64,000 bases of DNA. It comes from Sipunculus nudus. Lineage: Eukaryota; Annelida; Sipuncula; Golfingiida; Sipunculidae. The position numbers were made by a program, and so were the translations under genes. The stretch lies in NCBI GenBank assembly GCA_026874595.1, contig CM049318.1, positions 38,031,956 to 38,095,955 on the forward strand. The letters are read 5' to 3'. Positions within the stretch are counted from its first letter, which is position 1; each line of letters opens with the position of its first letter. Shown here piece by piece: positions 24,301 to 32,499 of this stretch. The notes under the pieces were generated by a model. The model searched no databases, was not told the origin of the DNA, and saw only the letters and a program-made list of their open reading frames with translations.

Positions 24301-25853
24301 TATAATACATGGCTAATTATTAATATAAGTTAGAAGTGTGGGAACTGATGGAATTTTTTATAATTCCGAAGTTATTCAGGGAAAGTAAGGTTTACACTGA
24401 CCAGTCGTCCGTCATGAATCACAGCAGAAGTTGATGTAGAGTGTGACCGCATCTATCCTTAAATTGATCAAGTGATTCCTCAACACGAGACCTTTCTAGA
24501 TATATATGTTGCGCATAATTCTTTACAAAACAAACCATTTGCGCATTCATAATTCCGGCCAATGTTATTCCAGTGATTTACTGCTAAGTTACTGGATATA
24601 TCGCTCTTCGCTTCAGCGAGCTACAGCGGACCACAGAAGTAACATCTAGCAGGCTGGCTTTATCAAAGGCGGTGCCGCCGCTGCGCCTGACACCGCAGCA
24701 CAATAGGCGCACAATAGAGTTAATGCACTTATCATGTCTTTATTGCAATTAGCGCACGACTGACACTCGTGACCTGGCAGGGCTTCTGACAGTTGTTACT
24801 CCATCCCTGTAAACTCCTTGCTATAACCAAGTAGGAGGGCCCCTTTCCTCTTAGCTTCTCATATGCCTATAAATGAAAAACATTACAATATAATATTTTT
24901 CATATTTTGCATTTGCAAAAATTTCAAACTTAGGTTGGGCGCTGTGACCCATGGGTCCTTTGTTTATATTCTGGATTTTCAACATCATTGTTTGGCTAAA
25001 ACTGAATAAATACCAGACATGGTGAGAAAACTTTGCGAATGTATTTGAATACAAATATGAATATGTACTCCATTATAAAATTTCTTGCATAAGAATGGGA
25101 ATTCAGGTAAAAATTAAAGTATTTGAATACAATGCAAATACTTTCAAAATGTATTCATGAATGCATTCATGAATATATTCTATAATATTATTTTAATAAT
25201 CATTTCAGTTATATTTTACTTTTAAAAAATCATATGATTCTCTTATTATTTTTAATAAAAATTATGTTTGGCACAATATTTGTTATTAAATTTTTAATAA
25301 ATAATTAAACTCGTATCTTATATGTGCTGCTTATCAGTTATATGACCAAGTCAAAATCTGTATGACAATAGCACTCCATTTGTTAATAAAATAAATGATA
25401 TCAATCTCTTCCCTGTCTCCAAAGAAACTATCAAAATCATACATAAGCTAAACACCAACAACTCATAATACAGCTTATATTTATTTCCACTCAAAACCAG
25501 CATGTGCCTCATTTCAAATTCATATTTTTTATCATATATAACAACTGAGCGCCATGACCCATGGGTCCCTTGTTATTTATATTTATATGTCATGTTTTAA
25601 ATTCACATTTCTATTATCAGTTAATGAACCAAACAAAGACTTATTATTTTTCTGTTCATTGATTCAACTGTTTTCTACAAATTGCCATGGTAACCCTTTT
25701 TTCTAATTTCAGGGACAAGTGGTTTATACAGATTACCATGGCAATGTTTCATATCCACAAGACCAGACACACACAAAATATACCCCAGATTATGCTCCGC
25801 CTGCTTATACCCCGACGATTGGAGTTGAAAAAGATCCCAGCTTCATGAGATAG
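6303..25853 (+). CDS. VOPP1/WBP1-like small membrane protein (3' four exons)
   Basis: Four exons join in frame: 6303-6331, 20522-20599, 20958-21108 and 25713-25853 (stop TAG). They give 132 residues, and all donors are GTAAG-type. Residues 6-24 are cysteine-rich (YYC, then YCCGQNTCC), followed by QMWYFW and one membrane segment at about residues 33-53. The basic juxtamembrane stretch is CRYRYYQR. The cytosolic tail is Pro/Tyr-rich and carries PPAY at residues 115-118. This order (CxxC-rich lumen, CCG..CC, W-F-W membrane start, PPxY tail) is that of vertebrate VOPP1 and WBP1/WBP1L, lysosome/endosome membrane proteins whose PPxY motifs bind WW-domain proteins such as NEDD4-type E3 ligases. The start codon and signal peptide are not seen and must lie upstream. 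VOPP1 fits slightly better than WBP1. The function in this animal is inferred. Confidence 0.82.
6332..8125. other. Intron sequence with AT microsatellite and GATGTCACC repeats
   Basis: This is the first part of the 14.2-kb intron. A TA/TGTA microsatellite lies at about 7345-7392. A degenerate CACCCTGATGTCACC-type short repeat lies at 7900-8035 and keeps a frame open by chance. No exon is visible. Confidence 0.6.
8126..9798 (+). mobile_element. Hairpin-ended element, family D (TTTATGCCC), ~180-bp units
   Basis: The 5' stem-loop at 8126-8160 pairs TTTATGCCC with GGGCATAAA, with an inner GCC/GGC pairing. A GTCC/GTCATTCC microsatellite follows at about 8172-8205. Then come roughly five units of about 180 bp (8225-9090), each with CTGATTTTTGGTGTGTGGGC and AATTTCATGAAAAA words, and an AT-rich part at 9090-9760. 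The 3' end at 9764-9798 is AAGCTGAGCACCGTGACC, ATGGGTTCC, TTGTT. That 3' end is the family A type while the 5' end is unrelated. The 9093-9798 part recurs at 23270-24964. Confidence 0.65.
9799..10440 (-). repeat. Possible decayed tRNA-SINE head, then plain intron
   Basis: On the minus strand, about 10010-9940 reads like a tRNA-derived SINE head. A TGGTCTAGG box-A-like word is followed about 35 nt later by GCGAGTTCA, which resembles box B. Body sequence may run down to about 9800. No target duplication was found, so this is weak. The remainder to 10440 is ordinary intron sequence. Confidence 0.3.
10458..10665. repeat. ~70-100-bp palindrome-rich tandem repeat
   Basis: TTTAAAACTGGG words recur at about 10460, 10560 and 10632. 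Each is followed by GGGCCAGCCC-like or GGCCGGCCC palindromes and a GATCTGGGC/GATCCAGGCC word. The unit is about 100 bp in the first copy and about 72 bp in the second. No coding sense is apparent. Confidence 0.6.
10666..11442. other. AT-rich intron sequence, nothing recognised
   Basis: No splice-flanked coding segment, hairpin terminus or tandem array could be made out here. Confidence 0.5.
11443..12441 (-). mobile_element. Family A copy, inverted and decayed
   Basis: This is the reverse complement of the family A body. GGTCTCAAAAATAGAGAAAA, the complement of ATTCTAGGTC, and GCTATGGGGC-type words recur in about three ~330-bp units. The 5' end lies at the right. GGACAGACGGCCGGACGGAT (12381-12400) is the inverted GTCC microsatellite, and GATCGCTATAGTTCAGATGA is half of the family hairpin. 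The outer hairpin arm is lost (TTATGATAAATGA instead), so the copy is damaged at that end. Confidence 0.6.
12442..13090. other. Intron sequence, nothing recognised
   Basis: AT-rich sequence with no exon, hairpin or tandem array noticed before the motif cluster that starts at about 13100. Confidence 0.45.
13152..13354. promoter_or_regulatory. Cluster of MEF2-type and NFI-type sites
   Basis: Three perfect MEF2-type boxes are present: CTATAAATAG 13180-13189, CTATTTTTAG 13266-13275 and CTATTTATAG 13328-13337. Each is followed after exactly 2 bp by TTGGC. NFI-type palindromes TTGGC-N5-GCCAA occur perfectly at 13152-13166 and 13340-13354, and with one mismatch at 13192-13206. The MEF2 and NFI consensus sequences are established. 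That this is an enhancer inside the VOPP1-like intron, rather than a degenerate repeat of about 60-85 bp, is inference. Confidence 0.4.
13226..13455 (+). repeat. ~30-bp repeat carrying four DR2 nuclear-receptor-like sites
   Basis: AGGTCA-N2-AGTTCA occurs four times, at 13232-13245, 13374-13387, 13406-13419 and 13434-13447. Three of the four continue as CTCAGTGCAG. Both halves fit the RGKTCA half-site in direct orientation with a 2-bp spacer (DR2, an arrangement bound by RXR heterodimers). The last three are spaced 32 and 28 bp apart, so local tandem duplication made the array. Confidence 0.5.
13618..13886 (+). repeat. ~120-bp tandem repeat with GGTGGCGCCACC palindrome
   Basis: Three units begin near 13619, 13744 and 13863 with GGTGGYGCCACCTACA-like words and share TTTTGCAGTGTATG and GGGCATRYTTATA stretches. 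They lie directly before the Helitron-like element at 13888 and are related to its units in the palindrome only. Confidence 0.6.
13888..15409 (+). mobile_element. Helitron-like nonautonomous element, family B
   Basis: The 5' end is A|TCTGCCAAAA, the start of a stem-loop that closes with GTTTTGCGGATAC at 13916. The 3' end is a hairpin (GTAGTTG, loop CTTGT, TGACTAC), then CCATATT and CTAG|T at 15406-15409. A 5' TC, a 3' hairpin 6-11 nt before CTRR, and insertion between A and T are the accepted Helitron hallmarks. The body holds about four units of 276-283 bp, each with CCGTTTGACC and GGTGGCGCCACC words. One unit is interrupted at about 14897-14952 by a 5'-terminal fragment of family A. No Rep/helicase is encoded. 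Confidence 0.65.
14897..14952 (+). mobile_element. 55-bp 5' fragment of family A inside family B
   Basis: TAGCTCAG, TGACT, AGTCA, CTGAGCTA (hairpin 14901-14931) and GTCGTGGTCCATTGTCCGT interrupt a family B unit between a T-run and TTTTTGGATTTTGTGG. Removing about 55 bp restores the ~280-bp spacing of the surrounding units. It is a 5'-terminal stub. Confidence 0.6.
15410..16096. other. Intron sequence with weak dispersed repeat
   Basis: No exon is visible. The stretch 15890-16080 resembles part of a dispersed repeat (ACCAAATTTCACCAGATCTTG) that precedes the inverted element at 16097. Confidence 0.4.
16097..16844. mobile_element. Inverted-repeat element, family C (two CTAG ends)
   Basis: The left end is CTAGAATCTGCATTCTAAGG at 16097 and the right end is GGCTTGCATTCC...ATTTCTAGT at 16844. 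They are inverted copies of each other for about 100 bp, with GTGGGA/TCCCAC and AACAAAACC/GGTTTTTGG also inverted. Each outer end has a hairpin (GCATTC-N4-GAATGC, or a decayed version) about 6 nt inside CTAG. A CA microsatellite lies at 16790-16806. Single plus-oriented copies occur at 38701-39032 and 55315-55577. CTAG after a hairpin again fits a Helitron 3' end, so this may be two elements head to head. Confidence 0.5.
16960..17200. repeat. Degenerate Tigger-like terminal sequence
   Basis: GTGAACCTCTTCTAATGGAC, GGGCACCTC and CCCTTGAAAG-type words resemble the ends of Tigger/mariner MITEs (a CAGTGAACCTCT start). A matching opposite end was not found. Confidence 0.35.
17268..17430 (+). mobile_element. 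Hairpin plus GTCTGTC microsatellite terminus, family F
   Basis: TTTTGTCCCCAATTTCC and GTGAAACAGGGACA form a stem-loop at about 17272-17301 (TGTCCC with GGGACA, inner TTTC with GAAA). GTCTGTGTGTCCGTAGGTC and GTCTGTCTC follow at 17312-17343. The layout matches the 5' ends of families A and D. The 3' end is not identified. Confidence 0.45.
17431..18045. other. Intron sequence, nothing recognised
   Basis: AT-rich sequence with no coding, tandem or hairpin features noted. Confidence 0.4.
18048..19179. mobile_element. pogo/Tigger-like DNA transposon, internally deleted
   Basis: The terminal inverted repeats start CAGTCGTGACTTGA (left, 18048) and end TCAAGTCGCGACTG (right, 19179), about 27 bp with few mismatches, flanked on both sides by TA. 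A TA target duplication and CAG..CTG ends fit the Tc1/mariner/pogo superfamily. GTCGGATTGTCAAG-like words recur inside both ends. At 1132 bp it is too short for an intact transposase (usually 500 or more residues). A remnant is annotated separately. Confidence 0.75.
18482..18805 (-). pseudogene. pogo/Tigger transposase C-terminal remnant
   Basis: The minus strand reads about 90 codons (18805 to 18536). They are rich in acidic residues ([13 protein letters not shown]) and followed by [20 protein letters not shown]. After one in-frame TAG the same frame continues with [17 protein letters not shown] to about 18482. The acidic stretch followed by a helical ~[12 protein letters not shown] segment resembles the tail downstream of the DDE domain in Tigger/jerky-type transposases. 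The DNA-binding CENP-B-like part and the DDE core are absent. The stop codon and the deletion make it nonfunctional. Confidence 0.55.
19182..20184. other. Intron sequence, nothing recognised
   Basis: No exon. A CT/C-rich stretch lies at 19688-19698. The next feature is a dispersed repeat at about 20185. Confidence 0.4.
20185..20370 (+). repeat. ~185-bp dispersed repeat, copy 1
   Basis: TTGTCAGAAGGGGGCAGCAC, AAACTGTTTGAC, CCTAAACTTCCTTATTCTAA, GTGTTCCCTGTGTAA and GTATGAAGTAGA occur in the same order at about 26595-26765. Both copies lie within the VOPP1-like gene region, one before exon 2 and one in the probable 3' UTR. Confidence 0.6.
20371..20521 (+). repeat. 21-bp tandem array of splice-acceptor-like units
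   Basis: TTTCAGATG-type units (TTTCAG, AT, then about 12 nt ending GTGTAT) place AG dinucleotides at 20375, 20396, 20417, 20438, 20457 and 20478, that is every 21 bp with one 19-bp step. The acceptor that joins in frame is AG 20520-20521. The array appears to be a local duplication of the intron end together with the first bases of the exon (ATGTG). Confidence 0.65.
21617..21793. mobile_element. 177-bp Tigger-like MITE
   Basis: It starts TA|CAGTGGAACATGCTTGAAAG and ends CCTTAAAACAGGTTTCACTG|TA. The ends are inverted repeats with a TA target duplication. It contains repeated AAGACCACC words. It is noncoding and sits in the last intron of the VOPP1-like gene. Confidence 0.65.
22735..23186 (-). 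mobile_element. Family B fragment
   Basis: The minus-strand 5' end is A|TCCGCCAAAAC at 23186. GGTGGCGCCACC (23049-23060), GACAAACAGATGGACGCTGT and GAGGCATGGATTGAGTGGCA words match the copies at 42251-43409 and 48117-48910. The 3' hairpin and CTAG are not preserved on the left. A C-run lies at 22697-22706 just outside. Confidence 0.55.
23270..24964 (+). mobile_element. Family D 3' half, interrupted
   Basis: This is a close copy of 9093-9798, with shared words such as AATAAAATTAAGCATSTACTG and CTGGATATATAATGATTGC, ending GTTGGGCGCTGTGACCC and TTTGTT at 24964. It is interrupted at 23823-24820 by a TIR element. The family A body resumes immediately after 24964, at TATATTCTGGATTTTCAAC. Confidence 0.65.
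23823..24820. mobile_element. ~1-kb nonautonomous TIR transposon (hAT-like?)
   Basis: The ends are inverted repeats of about 24 bp. The left end starts CAAGGAGTTTATAGGGATGG and the right end finishes CCATCCCTGTAAACTCCTTG, with one mismatch. CTATAAC flanks both sides (23816-23822 and 24821-24827), a 7-bp target duplication. The paralogous site at about 9655-9668 lacks the insert. The interior is GC-richer than its surroundings (GCGGTGCCGCCGCTGCGCC near 24670) and has no credible transposase; the 67-codon open stretch at 23839 matches nothing I know. Target length and ends lean to hAT, but this is not certain. Confidence 0.75.
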
Positions 25854-26230
25854 ACCGGCAGGAGAACAATTCTATTCATTGTTGTGTTGGTGCTAGTTTA
25901 ATAAGGGTGTGTTTGTCCAACATTGGGAATTATGGGGAAATGTGTAACGGGGGCCAGTCTAGTTCAAAGAATGATGATGTGTAACAGGAGCCAGTCTAGT
26001 TTAGAGAAAAGCAGGATTACAAGGGCTGATGGGATATGTGCTGGATGGTAGCAGTTGTTGATATTCATTAAGTATTTACAAGAAAGCATGTCAGGCTAGC
26101 TGTTGTACATGTACAATATTATTACTATTTGAGGTATTGACATATATATAGCTAGTATATTAATAAATTTACTATGCTATAGCTACTGATTCAGGTGGTG
26201 GAATAAAAATGAGAAAAACTGAGTTGGAAT
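25854..26230 (+). other. Probable 3' UTR of VOPP1-like gene
   Basis: AATAAA hexamers lie at 26162-26167 and 26202-26207, about 310 and 350 nt after the stop, and are the nearest candidate poly(A) signals. Another lies at 29029-29034, so a longer UTR is possible. Confidence 0.45.
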
Positions 26231-29200
26231 AAGTTGAATAGATCCAGGGGCCATTGATTACAGTAGAAACTTGTAAAGCAAATTATTTTGAAGATTTAAA
26301 CTTTATCATGCACATTTTTCTTCTTGTATATTGCAGAAGGAAAAAAAATCATCTGAAAATAATATTGTTGAAACATTTGTTCATGTTCTAACATTAACAT
26401 GGTAGATATTTCAGATACAGGGGGTAATGTACACAACATTTGTGTTTGCTACATAATTGGATGTATGACAAACATACACATTTGTTCACAAGAGTAATTG
26501 TTTACAAGGTGTTTGCTGGGAACAAGAAGAACAAATAGTGCCCAAACCACCTTCTAGGTGGCAGCACTTGACAGTTTATTATCTAACCTTGTCAGCAGAT
26601 GGCAGCACCATGCAGGATGATTTCAGAATTTGGACAAAGAGGTTAACATCGTTCAATATATGATAATAAGAAGTTATGAACTGTTTGACCAAGGGACACC
26701 TAACTTCTTATTCCTTAGTGTCAATGTTCAGTCATTCCCTGTGTAAATATGGTATGAAGTAGAGAATGGCTGACTTTGACACAGTTTCACTATGTAACTA
26801 GCACAATATGTATACAGGTCCCAGATAACTGATGCCCAAGGCTTAAATTTGTGGGACTGGCTTCCTGTTACACTCTTATTCATGTTGTTGTTACAGTTCT
26901 TACTTGTACAGTGTATATATGTTATATAAATATACTCTGTGTTTCAAACAGCTGTGGACACAGACAATTAGTGGACACACACAATTCGTCATTATCTGTT
27001 GAATACTGATGTGTAAGCCGGATACTCTTAAGATGCTTGACCTGACATCCAGGATATTTATAAAGATTGACTATGGTCAAGTAAGAAAGACTAATCATTA
27101 GTGAAGGGCAAAGGTGTAAAGTTTACTCTCCCTAATTTTGTCAGCTGAGCCAACAAAAGACTGGCACTTGGGCATGGATTTTGTATGTTTGGGATTTTGT
27201 CTGGACCAATCGCCAATTGGTCCAGATGGGGATCTAGGCCTTGACATATGTATATAAACAAGAATTCAGATGCATCTGCCTGGAGGTGATCTTTATCTGA
27301 TCTTACTGGAGGATGGGTATATCAGGACAGGGATTAAATTAAAGGACCAAAGGTTAACTAGGGCCCCGCTTGACAATCTGTGCCCTATAGTGATCACTGT
27401 GTCAGGCAGCCTTCGATCTTTCCATACTTCCTTCTGTACTTCCTTTCTGTCAGTGACACTTTCATGCATGATAACTCAACAACAACATACTTCAGCTTTC
27501 CCAAATTCACAGGGATGATTGGTACACATTTGTTTCATAAAAAAAGGTTATTTGTAAAGAACTTGTCTGTTCTTCACACCTGAACAACACCAGGTCTTCC
27601 TAAGCTTTTCTTACTACTGTTTTCAAGTTAAATCTAAAAGCACCATTTCTTATTGCGGGGCCCTTTGAGGACCATGGTCCAAATCATCTCGTTTAAATGT
27701 ATGAAATTGGAAATAAGAAAAAAAATATGACTGGAGGTTAATATATCTGTATATGTTGGGTATGTCAGTGATACATATCTAACAGAGGAATAATTATGAG
27801 AATGCTTTATAATATGTATCTGACTGGATGATAGATAGATCTGTCAGGGGACTGGGCATATTTGCAGGAGGTTTATTGTACCTGAATGTGAATTTAATGT
27901 ATATAATGGGAGATTAGGTTATAACGACTGGAGATTGGGTAAATAATGAAATTAGGTATATCTGTATATGTAGAATAGAAGCCATGTTAAACCTTGTGTG
28001 GTAGGTAAATATAATGTCCTCCTTATACATCAGTACTTTTTTGTACATTTGATTATATGTAAATGATATATTGATCTGTGATGTAACAGTACCTTAGCTA
28101 ATAAAAAAAGTGTCATTATGATGGGATGGGAGTATTATCAGCAGAAGGCCTATTGATAATCTAGTGTGCCAGGTTTTCACAACGGGGCCAGGAAAACACT
28201 TGATTATATTCACATGTATAAAGTTCTGAATTTCAGAAAGCCCATGGGCTGAGACACTTGATTATATTCACATGTGTAAAGATCCATTTGATTGATTTCT
28301 GAAAGCCCATTGGCTGAGAGGAAACACATGATTTGTTCTTAACTTCCCATTGGTTAAGAAACCATGTGATTGTTTCTCTATATGCTATTCGTTTAGAGCT
28401 AATCATGTGATTAGTTCCTGGCTGCCTGTTGGTTTAGTCATGTTTCATGCCTTATGCTGATTGTAGCAAGTAATGCATAAGTAAGCTCTTAACAGGAACC
28501 CAATTTAAAGGTTATTATTGTAACTACTGGACCATTTCAGATGAAAGCTCAAAATTTGACTCTTTCAAGTTGCTTTTGATCTCTGCTATCCATTGCTTCT
28601 TCTTGTGTACAAGTGTTTTTTTTTCTGCAGTATAATATTTGCTATCTATATTAAAAGGACATGAGCAGAAGGGGAATAAGAAATGTGTTTTATAAGTAGG
28701 CTGTGAATTAATTGTATCACTTCAAACATGTTAGAAGCAGGGAGGGGAGTTGTTTTAGTATTCCTTTTAAGAAAGGATACAATGTTAAAACTTTTTTAAT
28801 GTGAGTCATTTCTCCATAAATATTATTTCATTGTGAGATTTTATTATCATTATTTTGATTGAAAAGTATTCTCTTTTTTCCATGTCAAGTATTTACTGAC
28901 AACTTACACACATACACTGCACTCAACATAAATTTACCTTAGATGAAAAAAATGGATGTAACAGTGATATTAAATAAGTTTGTATGGTTCATATATTCAT
29001 CAGGTCTTTTTATGTTTTACTATTTGCAATAAAGATATAAGGACTACATAAGGTCAAGGTCATTATAATGTAATTTCTATGGCAGTTCTTTGCAATGATT
29101 CTTATTTGCGTTCATGTGGGTAAGTGCAACATGCAGAGGGACATATTCTTCTCAAATATTATGATATTTTGGTGATTATTTATTAAATAAACAACCAAAG

Positions 29201-30470
29201 TTCATGTTATTGTTATATTTGAACCTTGTCACAGACTTTTTACTGCTGGTTAATGACGTTTGTATTAATTTGACCTACACATTGTCCCTGAATTGTAATG
29301 TATGCCACTAGGGGACATTCATTTAAGTTACATGCCCAGGTCTTCAATCAGATATCAACAGAAATTTCATACCTTTATAAATGTGTGGTAAATTTAGGCA
29401 ACCCTCTCAGGTGACTGAGTGGTCCCACTCTACATGTTAGTCTGTGCAACACTTTGATGCATGTATGACAAAAGATATATAAAATTATCTTTAAATGGCA
29501 GTACATGTCAGTATCTTAATGGATGCAAAATTTTCCCTTTTCAGCAGGAGTCCTGCAGATTACTTTCTTCAGATTTTATTTTTAATCACATTTAAGATTA
29601 TGAAGGTAATAGGAAGGAAGGATATTCCAGTGGCACATAATTTGCAAAAAATACATGGGTAAACTTGCTATATTATACTGAAAGGTTTATGTGCAGAACA
29701 GATTGAAAATAAGCTAATAAAAAAGTAAAATGTCAGCTATATCAAGTAATGAAGACTTCACTTATTTTTTGTATTGTTTTGTTTCATTGTTATCAGTAAT
29801 CATTGAACCGTCTTATGCATATAGCAACAGAAAAAATGATAAATTGACTGAAATGTGCAGATGTTGGTTTCACAAAAATGTAGAAAAATGATAGGCAGAA
29901 TAGAATTAAATATGGAAACATGCTGGAGCTCATGAAATGTTAATTTATAGAAAGACTAATTGCTTAGTTCCTTACACTTGGATAAATCTTATGTGATACT
30001 GTGTTTAAAAGGTGGTGGGGAAGATTCTGTGCAATTAAGAAATTGTTAATTATATGTTGACTGTGTCGGGGAGGTTTTCAGTATGCCCCCAGCTGTTGTG
30101 TAAATATGCTTTGTAAAATATTTTCAGAAAGTGTTTTATTATATACATCATAATAAATAGTGATAATAATGTTTTGTATATACTTGTAATAATTGTAATG
30201 GAGGTAGGGAAATGAGGCATGCTTGGATAGGTTATTGTTTCAGTTATTTTGTATTCATACCAGGCCAGTTTATTAATGGTGTTCTATCTGTGCAATATAC
30301 AAAGTTAATATGACGAGATGAGTTTCCTGTTTGATTGCTGTTACCAGGATATTATTACCAGCTTTAACATCCCTCTGTTTAGCATTTGGACACTTTATCA
30401 CCAAAATAATTAAATCACATAATCTTTGCATGAAAATAATTCCAACAAGCATACAGACTTTTAATTCATA
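26231..30470. other. Intergenic or long 3' UTR, few repeats
   Basis: No coding exon was found. It includes the second copy of the 185-bp repeat (26595-26765) and a perfect 11-bp hairpin at 27200-27226. A degenerate ~55-bp repeat lies at 28185-28440 (CCCATTGGCTGAG and CACATGTG words). A lone 39-bp minisatellite monomer (GGTGACTGAGTGGTCCCAC) lies at about 29408-29430. The rest is unique AT-rich DNA. Confidence 0.5.
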
Positions 30471-30499
30471 TAAGAAACATACACAAAACGCATTAGTTC

Positions 30500-30985
30500 A
30501 TGCCTAGCCTGGCAGTGTCTGAGGTGACTGAGGAATCCCACCCTTACATGCAGAGGGTCTAAGGTGACTGAGTAATGCCACTTTAGACTGGTAGTGTCTG
30601 AGGTGACTAAGTAATCCCACTCTAGCCTGGCAGTGTCTGAGGTGACCATGTAATCCCACCCTAACAAAGGAGTGTCTGAGGTGACTGAGTGATCCCACTT
30701 TAGACTGATAGTGTCTGAGGTGACTAAGTAATCCCACTCTAGCCTGGCAGTGTCTGAGGTGACCATGTAATCCCACCCTAACAAAGGAGTGTCTGAGGTG
30801 ACTGAGTGATCCCACTTTAGACTGATAGTGTCTGAGGTGACTAAGTAATCCCACTCTAGCCTGGCAGTGTCTGAGGTGACCATGTAATCCCACCCTAACA
30901 AAGGAGTGTCTGAGGTGACTGAGTGATCCCACTTTAGACTGATAGTGTCTGAGGTGACTTAGTAATCCCATTCTAGCCAACCAGT
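30500..30985 (-). repeat. 39-bp minisatellite with 117-bp higher-order unit
   Basis: About a dozen 39-bp monomers start GTGTCTGAGGTGAC and contain ATCCCAC. Three monomer types (CTAAGTAATCCCACTCTAGC, CATGTAATCCCACCCTAAC, TGAGTGATCCCACTTTAGAC) repeat in that order, giving a 117-bp unit present about three times at 30600-30960. Because 39 is a multiple of 3, two minus-strand frames stay open for 146 and 180 codons. They are periodic and lack a start context, so no protein is called. Confidence 0.85.
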
Positions 30986-30989
30986 TTAT

Positions 30990-32484
30990 GGCCCCTTTGC
31001 TGCAGATGAAGTATGAGTGGCGTTTTGTTTTATGCTGGGTTTGCATGCTTCAGAAACCACAGCAGTGGTTTGCAGGAATGTTGGGATGTTCAGCATTAAA
31101 GATTTTGACCATGCCTGTTTTGGATATGATTTGAGTGACTGATCTGTGAGTGGGTATTACAGCTAGCCTATGGTGTATCACAAGAAGGTGAAGCCCTGGA
31201 AACTTTATTATATCTCTAAATAATATCTCTAAATAAGTATATCAAACATTGTTATGTAAAAACTTTGCTGCTACTGCCATCTTAGTCATTTCCTTCATTG
31301 GTAATAATAGAACCATTCATCATTGGTCAAAACTGAAAGGTTATTCTATTTCTGTAATATTCATATTTTCCTTTATTCAAACTCCTTTCAGGAAATGCAC
31401 AACAGATTTTTTCCTAATTGACAAGTCAGGTGAAGGAAGGTTCACTGCCAAAACCTCATAGGCAGTGTGGCGAATTTACAATAGAACTCCAGAGATTTAC
31501 TCATGTTACGTCAGATTTAAGCTTTCACAAATACATGTATATAAAACCTGAGCATATAAAACCTGAAATCAAAAGGGTTTAATAATAATATGTCATTCTC
31601 ATCATTAGGAAATCCTCATCTTCATTGAATAGGCAGTGCCACCTACAGATCATGAGCCTTATCTTTTGATAATATAGAGAAAATAAAGATGAAGATTGGT
31701 TAAGTTAAAATCAAGGCGAATTAATATTTTTACCAAATTTAGTAAAGTTTTGGGGATAAAAGTTTCACCAATTTTTTTTTTATTTTAACTATTTTCATTC
31801 CAATCTCCTTTTCTTCCACTCTTCAAATGTGGTCAGTTTTCTTTTTTTTTTTTTTTTTTTTTTGTTTGCAAAGATGTGAATATGTAGATATTAACTTTTA
31901 ATGAAAACTTCATATTAACATAGGTAGAGTGATGATTGATTATGTGATAAATGTATGGTTATATTGACTGTAAAATGGTGACAGGTGTTTATATTGTGAA
32001 TTGATGGGTGCACCTAACTTCTGTTTTGCATAGGACCTGAACATACTATACTATTTGTTCATTTGTATTCCTGAATGTTTACTATTGAACAGATTATCAT
32101 TATCATTGCTACCAGCAGGGGGTGTCAACATGGTTTGAGCAATGAGTTTGTCATTATTATTGCCACCCATGGGGAGTGCCAGTAGTGCATATAAAAATCT
32201 TGTGTCATGCTCTTACATTGGTCCTTCATCACATTGTTTTTTGTTACTGGCATCTATACAGGGCATGGTTTTTGCAAACCAAGAAAATTCTTGGTGGTAA
32301 TTTACAACAGAAAATAGCTTTATTATTCTTACCAATTTATTAGAGATAACACCTTGACAAGATACTCCACTGAAAAATGTGCCAGTCAGGAAATAAGTAC
32401 TCCCTTGTCTGGCCATCTTCTGTCCATTTGAAATATGATTGGCTGGTTGAACATGGTTGATACATTTTTTACATAAATCAGTAG
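30990..32484. other. Noncoding, poly-T tract
   Basis: No gene. A T-run lies at 31841-31863 and a short AAATAATATCTCTAAATA duplication at 31215-31235. GGCAGTGCCACCTAC at 31632 recalls the palindrome used in families A and B. Confidence 0.4.
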
Positions 32485-32499
32485 CCTTTGTTAATAAAT

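Larger units (their letters stand above)
21831..25574 (+). mobile_element. Family A copy 3, carrying nested elements
   Basis: The 5' stem-loop at 21831-21861 is identical in core to copy 2, followed by GTCGTCTGTCCGGCCGTCCG. The body to about 22590 parallels 1620-2300. The 3' part at 24965-25574 parallels 3550-4165 and ends ATGACCCATGGGTCCCTTGTT-like at 25574. In between lie a family B fragment and a family D element which itself holds a TIR transposon. It fills most of the 4.6-kb intron. Confidence 0.65.

Noticed and set aside
30500-30985. CRISPR-like regular array
   Set aside because: The 39-bp units are contiguous with no unique spacers, in an animal genome.
30461-31046. Two long open frames (146 and 180 codons) on the minus strand
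   Set aside because: They are products of a 39-bp minisatellite whose period is divisible by three. The predicted proteins are perfectly periodic, without splice or family support.
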